Shown here: one piece after another, positions 1 through 7,896 of the stretch | Numbering within the stretch: the stretch's first letter is position 1 | How the letters are laid out: every line of letters begins with the position of its first letter | Assembly (NCBI RefSeq): GCF_018736085.1 | Contig: NZ_CP076134.1 | Location: 4,226,501-4,290,500 of the forward strand | DNA from: Bradyrhizobium sediminis | GTDB lineage: Bacteria; Pseudomonadota; Alphaproteobacteria; Rhizobiales; Xanthobacteraceae | DNA length: 64,000 nucleotides | Reading direction: 5' to 3' | The notes under the pieces: model-generated | Databases searched by the model: none | Seen by the model: the letters and a program-made list of their open reading frames with translations, nothing else | What the model was told of the DNA's origin: nothing | Program-made: the position numbers and the translations under genes

Positions 1-70
1 CACTATTCGCGCCGCATGCAACCATCAGCACCGTCAGCAGCCCGGCCGTGTGCTTGAGAGAATTCCACAT
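1..70 (-). CDS. Partial N-terminus of a possible exported protein or lipoprotein
   Basis: Only the first 23 codons lie in the window; the gene continues off the left edge. On the minus strand an ATG at 70 opens a short positively charged start followed by a hydrophobic run ending in MVAC, which resembles a signal peptide with a weak lipobox. An AGGCGG-like stretch lies about 8 bases upstream. The product cannot be named from so little sequence. Confidence 0.35.
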   Translation of the reverse strand, partial: MWNSLKHTAGLLTVLMVACGANS

Positions 71-100
71 CGAGAACACCGCCTAAACCCATCGTGAACC

Positions 101-140
101 GCCGGTGAGGTTGAGGGGTCAGCCTGACCGCGACTTCAAT
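101..140. repeat. Copy 1 of a ~40-bp imperfect hairpin repeat flanking the bad cluster
   Basis: This stretch matches 3662-3702 over about 40 bases with roughly six substitutions and one indel. Each copy can fold into an imperfect hairpin. It sits at the 3' end of badR and could act as its terminator, or be a REP-like element. Its second copy lies just past aliB, so the pair brackets the whole bad gene block in direct orientation. Confidence 0.55.
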
Positions 141-654
141 CCTCGGCGGAGGGCTCACTGTCATCCAATCTCTGCATGTTTTCCAGTATCTTGAGCAGGT
201 AGTGGAGCGCATGCGCAATGTCGTTGATGGAAAAATCCGTGAGTACCTGTTCGTAGTATGCGCGGATTTTCGGCTGAGCCTGAATTTGCCACACGCGACG
301 CCCCGATGCGGTCATCGTCACCATTCTGGAGCGCCGATCCCGCGAAGCGGTAGCGACTGAGATATGACCGTCCCGCTCCATGCGGCTGATCAGCCCGGCC
401 AGGCTCTGCCGGGTCACCATGAGGTACTTCGCGAGATCACCGATGCTTATGCCGCTTTGCGCGCCTTCCCGCGACAGCGCCCCCAGTACCGCCCATTGCT
501 GCGTGGTGAGACCTTCCGCCTCGACCGCCCGGCTCCCCGTTTTATGCAACATATTAGCACATTGATAGAGGCGAAAGAACAGCCTGTTGGCCAATTCCAG
601 CCTGGTCGCAAGCTCTCCTGATGCTGCTAACGTTAGCTGCCGGCTCTTTGCCAT
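136..654 (-). CDS. badR: MarR-family regulator of alicyclic acid degradation (BadR-like)
   Basis: A 172-residue winged-helix regulator of the MarR family. The helix-turn-helix and wing are seen around residues 65-115 (ISIGDLAKYLMVTRQSLAGL, then RDRRSR in the wing). I chose the ATG at 654 because upstream in-frame ATGs would run through the palindromic operator at 687-706. It is divergent from badH, badI and aliB; in Rhodopseudomonas palustris a MarR protein, BadR, controls the same genes, so that role is inferred here. Such regulators usually bind the promoter palindrome and release it on binding an acyl-CoA effector. Confidence 0.8.
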   Translation of the reverse strand: MAKSRQLTLAASGELATRLELANRLFFRLYQCANMLHKTGSRAVEAEGLTTQQWAVLGALSREGAQSGISIGDLAKYLMVTRQSLAGLISRMERDGHISVATASRDRRSRMVTMTASGRRVWQIQAQPKIRAYYEQVLTDFSINDIAHALHYLLKILENMQRLDDSEPSAED

Positions 655-686
655 CGCGATTTTCGCTCTTGTGCCTGGATGCATAC

Positions 687-706
687 TATGACAATATATT
701 GTCATA
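687..706. promoter_or_regulatory. 20-bp perfect palindrome, probable MarR operator
   Basis: The 20 bases form a perfect inverted repeat centred on an AT-rich core (GACAATATATTGTC in the middle). It lies between divergent badR (start 654) and badH (start 783), which is where a MarR-type autoregulator would bind. The AT-rich centre may also overlap a promoter -10 element. Confidence 0.7.
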
Positions 707-782
707 TAATATGCCGGGATGCAAGGCATTCGGCCTAGACTACGGCTCAGACCGAGAGCCCGGCACAAAAACGGGAGGTGTC

Positions 783-1550
783 ATGAAGCGTTTCGCTGGC
801 AAGACGGTCATCGTCACAGGCGGGGGCGGCGGCATCGGCGGTGCGACTTGCCGCAGGTTCGCCCGTGAAGGCGCGCAGGTCGCCGTGTTCGATCTCAATC
901 CTGAAGCGGCAGAAAAAGTGGCTTCGGCTATCCGGAAGGATGGCGGTGCCGCGGAAGCGTTCCGTTGCGACATCACGGAAAGAAAGAGCGTCGATGCTGC
1001 GGTCGCCGCCGCGGAATCCAGGTTTGCGCCAATCGACATATTGGTCAACAACGCCGGCTGGGACATCTTTTGTCCTTTCGCCAAAACTGAACCGGCGCAA
1101 TGGGACAAGCTCATCGCGGTTAACCTGACCGGCGCGTTGCATATGCACCACGCGGTGCTGCCCGGCATGACCGCGCGCAAGTCTGGCCGCATCGTCAACA
1201 TCTCGTCGGACGCTGCGCGCGTCGGCTCGTCCGGCGAGGCCGTTTATGCCGCCTGCAAGGGCGGCCTCGTGGCGTTCTCGAAGACGATCGCTCGCGAGCA
1301 CGCCCGTCATGGCATCACCGTGAACGTCGTCTGTCCGGGACCAACCGACACTGCGCTGTTTGCCGATTACAAGGAGGGTGCCGGCAATCCGGAAAAACTG
1401 GTGGAAGCGTTCAAGCGGTCGATCCCCCTCGGACGCATCGGCCAGCCCGAGGACCTGCCTGGCGCCATCCTGTTCTTCGCGAGCGACGATGCCGCCTATG
1501 TGACGGGCCAGGTGCTGAGCGTATCCGGCGGCCTGACGATGAACGGCTGA
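783..1550 (+). CDS. badH: 2-hydroxycyclohexanecarboxyl-CoA dehydrogenase (SDR family)
   Basis: A 255-residue classical short-chain dehydrogenase. It has the cofactor motif TGGGGGIGG near residues 12-20, the NNAG motif, a catalytic Ser (NISSD), and YxxxK (YAACK). The ATG at 783 follows a good GGGAGGTG ribosome site; an open frame upstream of it is not the real start. BadH oxidises 2-hydroxycyclohexanecarboxyl-CoA to the 2-keto form with NAD. Length and the following badI match the R. palustris order. Transcription probably starts at the badR operator. Confidence 0.88.
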   Translation: MKRFAGKTVIVTGGGGGIGGATCRRFAREGAQVAVFDLNPEAAEKVASAIRKDGGAAEAFRCDITERKSVDAAVAAAESRFAPIDILVNNAGWDIFCPFAKTEPAQWDKLIAVNLTGALHMHHAVLPGMTARKSGRIVNISSDAARVGSSGEAVYAACKGGLVAFSKTIAREHARHGITVNVVCPGPTDTALFADYKEGAGNPEKLVEAFKRSIPLGRIGQPEDLPGAILFFASDDAAYVTGQVLSVSGGLTMNG

Positions 1551-1572
1551 TCGAGATTTTGGGGAGGAAAAG

Positions 1573-2355
1573 ATGGAATTCGAGGATCTGATTTACGAAA
1601 TCCGCAACGGCGTGGCCTGGATCATCATCAACCGGCCGGACAAGATGAACGCCTTTCGCGGCAAGACCTGCGACGAGCTGATCAAGGCGCTGTACAAGGC
1701 AGGCTATGACAAGAACGTCGGCGCGATCGTTCTCGCCGGCGCAGGCGATCGGGCCTTTTGCACGGGCGGCGACCAGTCGGCCCATGACGGCAACTATGAC
1801 GGCCGAGGCACGATCGGCCTGCCGATGGAAGAGCTGCATACGGCGATACGCGACGTGCCAAAGGTGGTGATTGCACGCGTGCAGGGTTATGCGATCGGCG
1901 GCGGCAACGTGCTGTGCACGATATGCGACCTGACAATCTGTTCGGAGAAGGCCACCTTTGGCCAGGTCGGCCCCAAGATGGGCTCGGTGGATCCCGGCTA
2001 CGGCACGGCGTTTCTGGCCCGGGTCGTCGGCGAAAAGAAGGCTCGCGAGATGTGGTATATGTGCCGCCGCTACTCCGGGCAGGAGGCAGTCGCCATGGGG
2101 CTGGCCAACACCTGCGTTCCGCACGACCAACTCGACGCGGAAGTGCAGAAGTGGGGCGAGGAATTGTGCGAGCGCAGCCCGACAGCGATCGCGATCGCCA
2201 AGCGCAGCTTCAACATGGATACCGCCCACCAGGCCGGCATCGCCGGCATGGGCCTGTATGCGCTCAAGCTCTATTACGACACCGAGGAATCCCGCGAAGG
2301 CGTCAAGGCGCTGCAGGAGAAGCGCAAGCCCGACTTCCGCAAGTTCTCCAAGTAA
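1573..2355 (+). CDS. badI: 2-ketocyclohexanecarboxyl-CoA hydrolase
   Basis: A 260-residue crotonase-fold enzyme, nearly identical by eye to the R. palustris BadI I recall (EDLIYEIRNGVAWIIINRPD at the start, the AIGGGN oxyanion-hole segment, and KMGSVDPGYGTAFLARVVG). BadI hydrolytically opens the six-membered ring of 2-ketocyclohexanecarboxyl-CoA to give pimelyl-CoA. It lies 22 bases after badH with a GGGGAGGAAAAG ribosome site, so the two are co-transcribed. Confidence 0.93.
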   Translation: MEFEDLIYEIRNGVAWIIINRPDKMNAFRGKTCDELIKALYKAGYDKNVGAIVLAGAGDRAFCTGGDQSAHDGNYDGRGTIGLPMEELHTAIRDVPKVVIARVQGYAIGGGNVLCTICDLTICSEKATFGQVGPKMGSVDPGYGTAFLARVVGEKKAREMWYMCRRYSGQEAVAMGLANTCVPHDQLDAEVQKWGEELCERSPTAIAIAKRSFNMDTAHQAGIAGMGLYALKLYYDTEESREGVKALQEKRKPDFRKFSK

Positions 2356-2426
2356 CGAACCGCATGCAAAACCGCCGTTCAGGCGGCCCGGTGGGGATAT
2401 GTCTCATATGTCAAGGAGGCGAGTAG

Positions 2427-3578
2427 GTGAACCCGTATCTCGACGAAGATCTGGTCGCGCTCGGCGATCAGGTCAGGCGGTTCGCGGCCGACCGCATCGC
2501 TCCAGGCTTCCAGGAGCGTGACAGGACGCGCCTCCTCGATCGCGGGCTGATGAAGGCGATGGGCGAAATGGGATTCATCGCCCCGGAACTGCCGGAGCGA
2601 TTCGGTGGCCTGGGAACGGGCTGCCTTGCGGCCGGAGTGATCCACGAAGAGGTCGCACGCGCCGATCTCAGCATTTCCTACGTCAATCTGCTGGCCTGGC
2701 TGAATGGTCAGATCCTGTCGCATCACGGCCGGCCGGATGTCGCCAAACCCTGGCTCGCGCGTCTGATCAGCGGCGAGGCGCTTCTGGCCCTCGCACTGAC
2801 CGAACCGCGTGGCGGTTCCGACGCAGCCAATCTGCGCCTGCAGGTCGAACGGATCGGCGACGAATACGTCGTCAATGGCGAAAAGACATCGATTTCGGCT
2901 GCCGATCAGGCGGATGCGGCCGTGGTGTTCGGTCGTACCGGACCGCCGGAATCCGGCGCCCATGGCGTTACGGCACTGCTCATCCCGATGGATCTGCCGG
3001 GCATCACGCGGAGCCGCTTCGATTGTCACGGCCAGCGCGCCATCGGACGCGGCTCCCTGTTTTTCGAAAACGTTCGCGTGCCCGTTTCGCATCGCCTCGG
3101 CGAGGAGAACAAAGGCTTCGTGCAGGTGATGCAGGGCTTCGATTTCTCGCGTGCCCTGATCGGACTGCAGGTTCTCGCCGTCGCGCGCGTCGCACTGGAG
3201 GAGGCCTGGGCCTATGTCGTGGAGCGGCAGGCGTTCGGCCAACCATTGGCTGCCTTTCAGGGCGTGTCGCATCCGCTCGCCGAACTCGACACGCAGCTCG
3301 AGGCGGCCCGCCTGCTTTGCCTGCAGACACTGTGGCTGAAAGACAAGGGAGCCCGGCATAGCGCGGAGGCAGCCATGTGCAAATGGTGGGCACCAAAGCT
3401 TGCCTATGATGTCGTTCATCAATGCCTGCTGATGTTCGGCCACGGCGGCTACGACCGTGGCCCGATGGAGCAGCGACTGCGCGACGTCCTCGGCTTCCAG
3501 ATCGGCGACGGCACGGCCCAGATCATGAAGACCATCATCGCCCGTACGCGGGCCGGCCGGGCGGCGGTCCCCGCCTAG
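2427..3578 (+). CDS. aliB: Cyclohexanecarboxyl-CoA dehydrogenase-like acyl-CoA dehydrogenase
   Basis: A 383-residue acyl-CoA dehydrogenase starting at GTG behind AAGGAGGCGAG. It shows the FAD/substrate motifs of the family (ALTEPRGGSDA near 120-130, RQAFGQPLAAFQ, and the C-terminal MFGHGGY). Context after badI points to AliB, which makes cyclohexene-1-carboxyl-CoA. The place where most family members carry the catalytic Glu (YEGT) reads GDGTAQIMK, so an Asp stands there. Some alicyclic acyl-CoA dehydrogenases are known to use Asp. The ligase aliA and hydratase badK are not in the window. Confidence 0.75.
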   Translation: MNPYLDEDLVALGDQVRRFAADRIAPGFQERDRTRLLDRGLMKAMGEMGFIAPELPERFGGLGTGCLAAGVIHEEVARADLSISYVNLLAWLNGQILSHHGRPDVAKPWLARLISGEALLALALTEPRGGSDAANLRLQVERIGDEYVVNGEKTSISAADQADAAVVFGRTGPPESGAHGVTALLIPMDLPGITRSRFDCHGQRAIGRGSLFFENVRVPVSHRLGEENKGFVQVMQGFDFSRALIGLQVLAVARVALEEAWAYVVERQAFGQPLAAFQGVSHPLAELDTQLEAARLLCLQTLWLKDKGARHSAEAAMCKWWAPKLAYDVVHQCLLMFGHGGYDRGPMEQRLRDVLGFQIGDGTAQIMKTIIARTRAGRAAVPA

Positions 3579-3661
3579 AAGAAGCACGTCGCGCGAAGCG
3601 AAGCGGGAACCCCGTTCGCCTGACCGCAAAGGGCCGCGCGCCCGCCGAGCGCGCGATGGCC

Positions 3662-3702
3662 GCCGGTAAGGTTGACAGGTTAGCTTAACCGGCGACTTCA
3701 AT
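3662..3702. repeat. Copy 2 of the ~40-bp hairpin repeat flanking the bad cluster
   Basis: Direct-orientation partner of 101-140. GCCGGT-AAGG on the left can pair with CTTAACCGGC on the right, giving a hairpin that may end aliB transcription. Both copies are followed by the same cgacttcaat tail, so the similarity goes beyond the stem. Confidence 0.55.
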
Positions 3703-3781
3703 TGCGGCGCTACCGGTGCGCGCTATCGTGCACTGACCGGGAATTCTCCCGGCGCACGGCCGTCGAGCGATCCAGATCCGC

Positions 3782-4003
3782 ATGACGGCTTGGTTAGCGG
3801 AAGGCATGATGCTCGCTGAACGCCGGGAGCGATTTCGAATATTGGGCCTGAGCCCAAAGCCCGCCTGGGCCGAGGTCTGGCATCTCTGGAACGTCGTCAT
3901 GCCCCGGCGATCGATCACCGGACGCCTGCTGACCGGCCGGGTCTGGCGGCGCCATGACGGCCGGCGCTGGATCTACAAGAAATTCACCGAGCACGAGAGC
4001 TGA
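3782..4003 (+). CDS. Small basic hypothetical protein
   Basis: A 73-residue frame rich in Arg and Trp, with the phrase MPRRSITGRLLTGRVWRRHD and a C-terminus ending near YKKFTEHES. I believe similar short proteins occur in Bradyrhizobium genomes, but I cannot name a family. The start is uncertain; a second ATG lies about ten codons in. It is isolated between aliB and the oppositely oriented TPR gene. Confidence 0.4.
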   Translation: MTAWLAEGMMLAERRERFRILGLSPKPAWAEVWHLWNVVMPRRSITGRLLTGRVWRRHDGRRWIYKKFTEHES

Positions 4004-4064
4004 AACGCAAAGCGAAGCAGGCGCAGCTCAGCGAGACGGATCTGGCCGCCATCTATCGGCTCGG

Positions 4065-5174
4065 CTATGGCCGCCGCTTCGCGAGGTACCACCAGTTGAA
4101 TTGGGCTTGCCGCGCCGGGTCCGAAATCTGCACGTGACCGATCAGGTCATTATCGGCGGTGACGACGAAATCCGTGCGTCCGGTCTTGCCGTCTTCGAAT
4201 TTCCAGTCGTAATAGCCGTGCCTGCCCTGGAGCTTGCCGACACTCTTCCAGACGGATTCGGGTTTGACGACGTCGCTCGGGCTGCCCGCCTGGATGGTGC
4301 CGCCGTCACCCGCGGCGATGACCATGCGGCTGGCCGGCGCCGGCAGCTCTCCCGCCGTGCGGAATCGCTTCAGATTGTAGAGATCGTACATACCCACCAG
4401 ACTTTGCGCGTTGACCGGCAACCCGGTAGGCGACTGCAATCCGAACTGCGCGAAAACGGCCTTGGCCTCGTCATCCCAGTATTCCGCCTCGATATGGGCG
4501 GCGGCCTTTTGCAGATCTTCCCGCGCTTTCGCGCGATCGCCTTTCTTGTCGTAACTCGCGCCACGCCGGAAATACGCCCAGTAATAGTCCGCCCGTTGCG
4601 CGATAGCTGACGTCATGGCGTCGATGGCTTCGTCGTACCGGCCAAGCAGATACAGGTTCCATCCCAGAAAATAGTAATATGACGGCCCCTGCTGGTCGGG
4701 ATAGGCCGAACCGGCAGCCTTGATGTCATCGAGCGCCGCCGAAGGGTTACCCGACAGCCGAAAGGAATTGGCGCGCGTCAGGTAGTCCTCGTAACTCGCC
4801 TTGCCGCGCAGCTCCATGGCGCGCGTCGTATCGCTGATGGCTCGGGCATAATCGCGTTTTTCCTGAAACACGATACCGCGGTCATTGTAAGCCGCCGTAA
4901 ACTTGGGATCGAGCCGGATCGCTTCGCTGAGGTCTGCCAGCGCGCGGTCGAAATCACCCTTGACGTACCAGCCGATTCCTCGCCCGTAGTGGGCCTTAGC
5001 ACGATTGCCAGCCGGCTCCTTGCGATCGTCGATGACACGCGTGCAGCCGGCGATACGCCGATCCTGGTCCTTTGTCTGATTGCAGTCATCATAGTCGCTC
5101 TGGCTGGCCGCCCAGCCAGGACTTGCAAGAGTAGATAGCGCCGTCGCGATGAAAGCTGCAATCAGTGACCGCAT
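4065..5174 (-). CDS. Exported TPR-repeat protein
   Basis: About 369 residues. The ATG at 5174 is preferred because GGGAGCC lies just upstream; an in-frame ATG five codons earlier has no such site. A signal peptide ends at SPGWAAS, so the protein should be periplasmic. Several TPR units follow (for example GWYVKGDFDRALADLSEAIR and YDEAIDAMTSAIAQRADYYW), then a ~100-residue C-terminal region without a recognised domain. A scaffold or adaptor role is likely; no partner is evident nearby. Confidence 0.8.
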   Translation of the reverse strand: MRSLIAAFIATALSTLASPGWAASQSDYDDCNQTKDQDRRIAGCTRVIDDRKEPAGNRAKAHYGRGIGWYVKGDFDRALADLSEAIRLDPKFTAAYNDRGIVFQEKRDYARAISDTTRAMELRGKASYEDYLTRANSFRLSGNPSAALDDIKAAGSAYPDQQGPSYYYFLGWNLYLLGRYDEAIDAMTSAIAQRADYYWAYFRRGASYDKKGDRAKAREDLQKAAAHIEAEYWDDEAKAVFAQFGLQSPTGLPVNAQSLVGMYDLYNLKRFRTAGELPAPASRMVIAAGDGGTIQAGSPSDVVKPESVWKSVGKLQGRHGYYDWKFEDGKTGRTDFVVTADNDLIGHVQISDPARQAQFNWWYLAKRRP

Positions 5175-5230
5175 CGACTGGCTCCCCATTTATGCACGGG
5201 CATTTAACTCCCAGGCTGGGCTGAATTGCA

Positions 5231-5244
5231 CTGATCCAGGTCAA
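5231..5244 (-). promoter_or_regulatory. Weak FixK/FNR-like site upstream of the TPR gene
   Basis: On the minus strand it reads TTGACCTGGATCAG, one base off TTGA-N6-TCAA, and its near edge is 57 bases upstream of the start at 5174. It is the only such match in the first 10 kb, so it may be chance. Confidence 0.3.
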
Positions 5245-5425
5245 TTCGACACCGTGCGCGATGCGCATTGGCGGATTGATCCGCCGTCGTCCCGAAACAG
5301 CGGGAAGGTGCGCTAGATCAAGGCGCGAGCGAGGGATCAGGGACCAAATGCTGTTTTTATGCGTTGTGTCGCGCGTCGTGGAGGATCCATCCCATGTTGC
5401 CACACTCCCGAGGACGGAAAGCGCA

Positions 5426-5463
5426 GCCCGGATGAGCGACGATATCGCTGCGCACATCCGGGC
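5426..5463. terminator. Palindromic hairpin downstream of the SRPBCC gene
   Basis: A perfect 9-bp stem, GCCCGGATG pairing with CATCCGGGC, closes a 20-base loop that is itself partly self-complementary. It sits just past the stop of the minus-strand gene at 5495. The sequence resembles a GCCCGGATGAGCG-type palindromic repeat common in Bradyrhizobium and Rhodopseudomonas, so it may be both a repeat and a terminator. Confidence 0.55.
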
Positions 5464-5494
5464 TACTGCTGTGTAGCCGCTCTCCGCGAGCCGC

Positions 5495-5995
5495 CTACTT
5501 CTTGAACTTGGCCTGGATCGCGGCCAGGCCGGATTCGTAGACGCCGTTCAGGGTGTCCATCGCATCCTTCTCCTTGCCTGAATCGGGCGTGTAGGCGCCG
5601 GTCCAGGTCATGACGGAAACGCCGCCACCCTTGGCGGTGACCTTGATGGTCGACCTATAATTGGTGACCGGCAACGGGCTCGATATGAAAGCGTAGGAGT
5701 AGCTGCACTCCCTGTCGTTGCGCGAGATCTGCGTCTCGACGAACGAAGCCTTGCCATCCCTGGTGACGAGCGTCCGGGTTGGCGGAGATTTGCCGTCTTC
5801 GATGCACATGCCGACCGGCGGCAACCAATCCTTGATGGCGCAGAATGCACCGATCACGGACCACACCGCCGAGGGCGCGCCGTTGACCTCGACGCTGCGG
5901 GTCAAGGTGGCCGCGGACGCCGGCATCGCGCCAAAGCCAAGCGTGACGGCGCAAAGCGCCGCGGAACGGACCAATGCGGTGATGTTGTTCTTCAT
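5495..5995 (-). CDS. Exported SRPBCC (START/polyketide cyclase-like) family protein
   Basis: A 166-residue protein beginning at the ATG at 5995. An N-terminal signal peptide ends at MPASAATL. The mature part fits the SRPBCC fold: a start like VEVNGAPSAVWSVIGAF, a DW loop (IKDWLPPV), a central beta-rich region ending in MTWTGAYTP, and a C-terminal helix (YESGLAAIQAKF). These proteins bind hydrophobic ligands; the ligand cannot be predicted. Confidence 0.75.
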   Translation of the reverse strand: MKNNITALVRSAALCAVTLGFGAMPASAATLTRSVEVNGAPSAVWSVIGAFCAIKDWLPPVGMCIEDGKSPPTRTLVTRDGKASFVETQISRNDRECSYSYAFISSPLPVTNYRSTIKVTAKGGGVSVMTWTGAYTPDSGKEKDAMDTLNGVYESGLAAIQAKFKK

Positions 5996-6136
5996 GGAGG
6001 ATCCTTTTGCATTTTGAGGACTGCAGGCATGCGGTTCGGCGATTGCCGGCGGAACGCCGGTGCAAGGCAAAACACACCTCCCGCAGGCGAGCTCCTGCTC
6101 GCAATCCCGGTCGATTATCGATCCTCACTGCGGCCA

Positions 6137-6233
6137 GCCAGTTCAGGAAGTGAATCGAGGCAGATACAGAAACTGTACTGGCGATACGGCCAGTACAGTC
6201 TCTGTATTGGCCTGATCCACTTCCTGAACTGGC
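6137..6233. repeat. 97-bp near-perfect inverted repeat (large hairpin)
   Basis: Two arms of about 45 bases, starting GCCAGTTCAGGAAGTG and ending with its complement CACTTCCTGAACTGGC, close a very short loop around 6182-6187. Only a few mismatches interrupt the stem. It fills the gap between the leftward SRPBCC gene and the rightward DUF1330 gene. It may be a miniature mobile element or a doubled operator, since the inner part holds CTGTACTGGC and its mirror. Confidence 0.8.
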
Positions 6234-6314
6234 ACGCAGCGTCGCTCATCTGGCAAGCCGAGGTCAGACCTCCCATTCCCGCGGGGGCTGACATCGAACC
6301 AGGAGAGACATGGC

Positions 6315-6641
6315 ATGACGGCGTTTTTGATCACAGACATCAAGGTGACCGACGACAAATGGGTGCCGGACTACGCGGCCTCGGTGCACGACCTCGTGCA
6401 CAAGCACGGCGGCAAGTATCTGTCGCGCAGCGGCAATGTGAAGACATTGGAAGGCACGCCACTCGATACGTCGCTGATCGCGATCATGGCGTTCCCAACG
6501 GCGAAAGCAGCGGAATCCTTCGTCACCGATCCCGCCTACGTCAGTTACGCCGCGGCGCGCCGGGACGGCAGCGAAAGCCGCTTCCAGCTGATCGACGATA
6601 CCGATCTGGCCGGAACGATTCCGTATCTCGTCAAGGGATGA
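6315..6641 (+). CDS. DUF1330 domain protein
   Basis: A 108-residue small ferredoxin-like-fold protein of the DUF1330 family (AFLITDIKVTDDKW at the start, Y..SVHDLVHKHGGKYLSRSGN, then IAIMAFPTAKAAESF). Members are dimeric alpha+beta barrel proteins of unknown activity. The ATG at 6315 is used because the ATG five bases upstream stops at once; GGAGAG lies upstream. The preceding large palindrome probably contains its promoter. Confidence 0.82.
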   Translation: MTAFLITDIKVTDDKWVPDYAASVHDLVHKHGGKYLSRSGNVKTLEGTPLDTSLIAIMAFPTAKAAESFVTDPAYVSYAAARRDGSESRFQLIDDTDLAGTIPYLVKG

Positions 6642-6690
6642 ACGACAGGTCGCGCTTGCGGCAGAGCTGAAGTCGAGACACCAAGCACAT

Positions 6691-6715
6691 CGCAGCGCCG
6701 GACACCGGCGCTGCG
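6691..6715. terminator. Bidirectional terminator hairpin
   Basis: A perfect 11-bp stem (CGCAGCGCCGG / CCGGCGCTGCG) with a 3-base loop lies between the convergent DUF1330 gene and the tartrate dehydrogenase-like gene. No long T-run follows, but position and symmetry support a two-way terminator. Confidence 0.7.
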
Positions 6716-6752
6716 ATTGCGCGCTACAGGCGCCTGGAAAGCAGGACTATCT

Positions 6753-7829
6753 TCAGTCGTTGGCGCCGTGGATGGAGTCGATGACGGCAGCCGTGACTTC
6801 CGCCGTCCGGGCCTTGCCGCCGAGGTCCGGCGTGTGAAAGCGCTTGTCTGCAGTGACACGCTCGATCGCCTGCATCAATCGCGTTGCGGCAGCTGGCTCG
6901 CCGAGATGTTCCAGCATCATCACCGCAGACCAGAACGTGCCGATCGGATTGGCGATGCCTTTGCCGATGATGTCGAAGGCCGAGCCATGAATCGGCTCGA
7001 ACATCGACGGGTAAGTTCGTTCCGGATTGAGGTTCGCCGTCGGCGCGATCCCGAGTGATCCCGCGAGCGCAGCAGCGAGATCCGACAGGACATCGGCATG
7101 CAGGTTGGTCGCCACGACCGTATCAAGGGTTTCCGGCTTCATGACCATGCGCATGGTCATGGCGTCGACCAGCATCTTGTCCCAGGCGACGTCACTGAAC
7201 TCTGCCGCGATCTCGGCGGCGATCTCATCCCACATCACCATCGCGTGGCGCTGGGCGTTGGATTTGGTAACGACAGTCAGCAGCTTGCGCGGCCGAGACT
7301 GAGCCAGCTTGAAAGCGAAGCGCATGATGCGCTCGACGCCGGCGCGCGTCAGGATCGACACGTCCGTCGCGACTTCGAGCGGCAGGCCCTTGTGTACGCG
7401 GCCACCCACGCCGGCATATTCGCCCTCGGAATTTTCGCGAACGATCACCCAGTCGAGCTCTTTGCCGTGGACATTGCGCAGCGGGCTGGTGATGCCGGGC
7501 AGGATTCGGGTCGGCCGGACATTGGCATATTGATCGAACGGCTGGCAGATCGCCAGCCGCAAGCCCCATAGCGTGATGTGATCCGGCACATCAGGCGCGC
7601 CGGCCGAGCCGAACAAGATGGCGTCGTGCTTCCTGATCTGGTCGCGGCCGTTCTCCGGCATCATGACGCCGTGTTTCTTGTAGTACGCGGACCCCCAGTC
7701 GAAATGGTCTACCCGAAACTGGAAATTGCCGTCGCGGCCGGCCAAGGCGTGCAAGACCTCCACACCTGCGGCAACGACTTCGGTGCCGATCCCGTCGCCC
7801 GGGATGGCTGCTATGGCATACGTCTTCAT
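6753..7829 (-). CDS. ttuC: Tartrate dehydrogenase/decarboxylase-like (isocitrate/isopropylmalate dehydrogenase family)
   Basis: A 358-residue NAD-dependent beta-decarboxylating dehydrogenase. It has IPGDGIG at residues 9-15, the substrate-binding segment VRPTRILPGI, VIVRENSEGEYAGVGG, and MFEPIHGSAFDI(I)GKGIANP near the C-terminus. The wording matches tartrate dehydrogenase more than LeuB. These enzymes act on tartrate, malate or related 2-hydroxy acids with NAD and metal. It is preceded by a TctC-type receptor, suggesting carboxylic-acid use. The exact substrate is open. Confidence 0.8.
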   Translation of the reverse strand: MKTYAIAAIPGDGIGTEVVAAGVEVLHALAGRDGNFQFRVDHFDWGSAYYKKHGVMMPENGRDQIRKHDAILFGSAGAPDVPDHITLWGLRLAICQPFDQYANVRPTRILPGITSPLRNVHGKELDWVIVRENSEGEYAGVGGRVHKGLPLEVATDVSILTRAGVERIMRFAFKLAQSRPRKLLTVVTKSNAQRHAMVMWDEIAAEIAAEFSDVAWDKMLVDAMTMRMVMKPETLDTVVATNLHADVLSDLAAALAGSLGIAPTANLNPERTYPSMFEPIHGSAFDIIGKGIANPIGTFWSAVMMLEHLGEPAAATRLMQAIERVTADKRFHTPDLGGKARTAEVTAAVIDSIHGAND

Positions 7830-7896
7830 GGAAAGTCTCCGGATCGCGAATGGTCGCTTGTCAGTTATTGGTGATCAGCCGCCTGTGGCGGAGAGT

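Noticed and set aside
2379..3701. 440-codon minus-strand frame over aliB
   Set aside because: It is the antisense of a well-supported acyl-CoA dehydrogenase, has no family motif and arises from high GC content.
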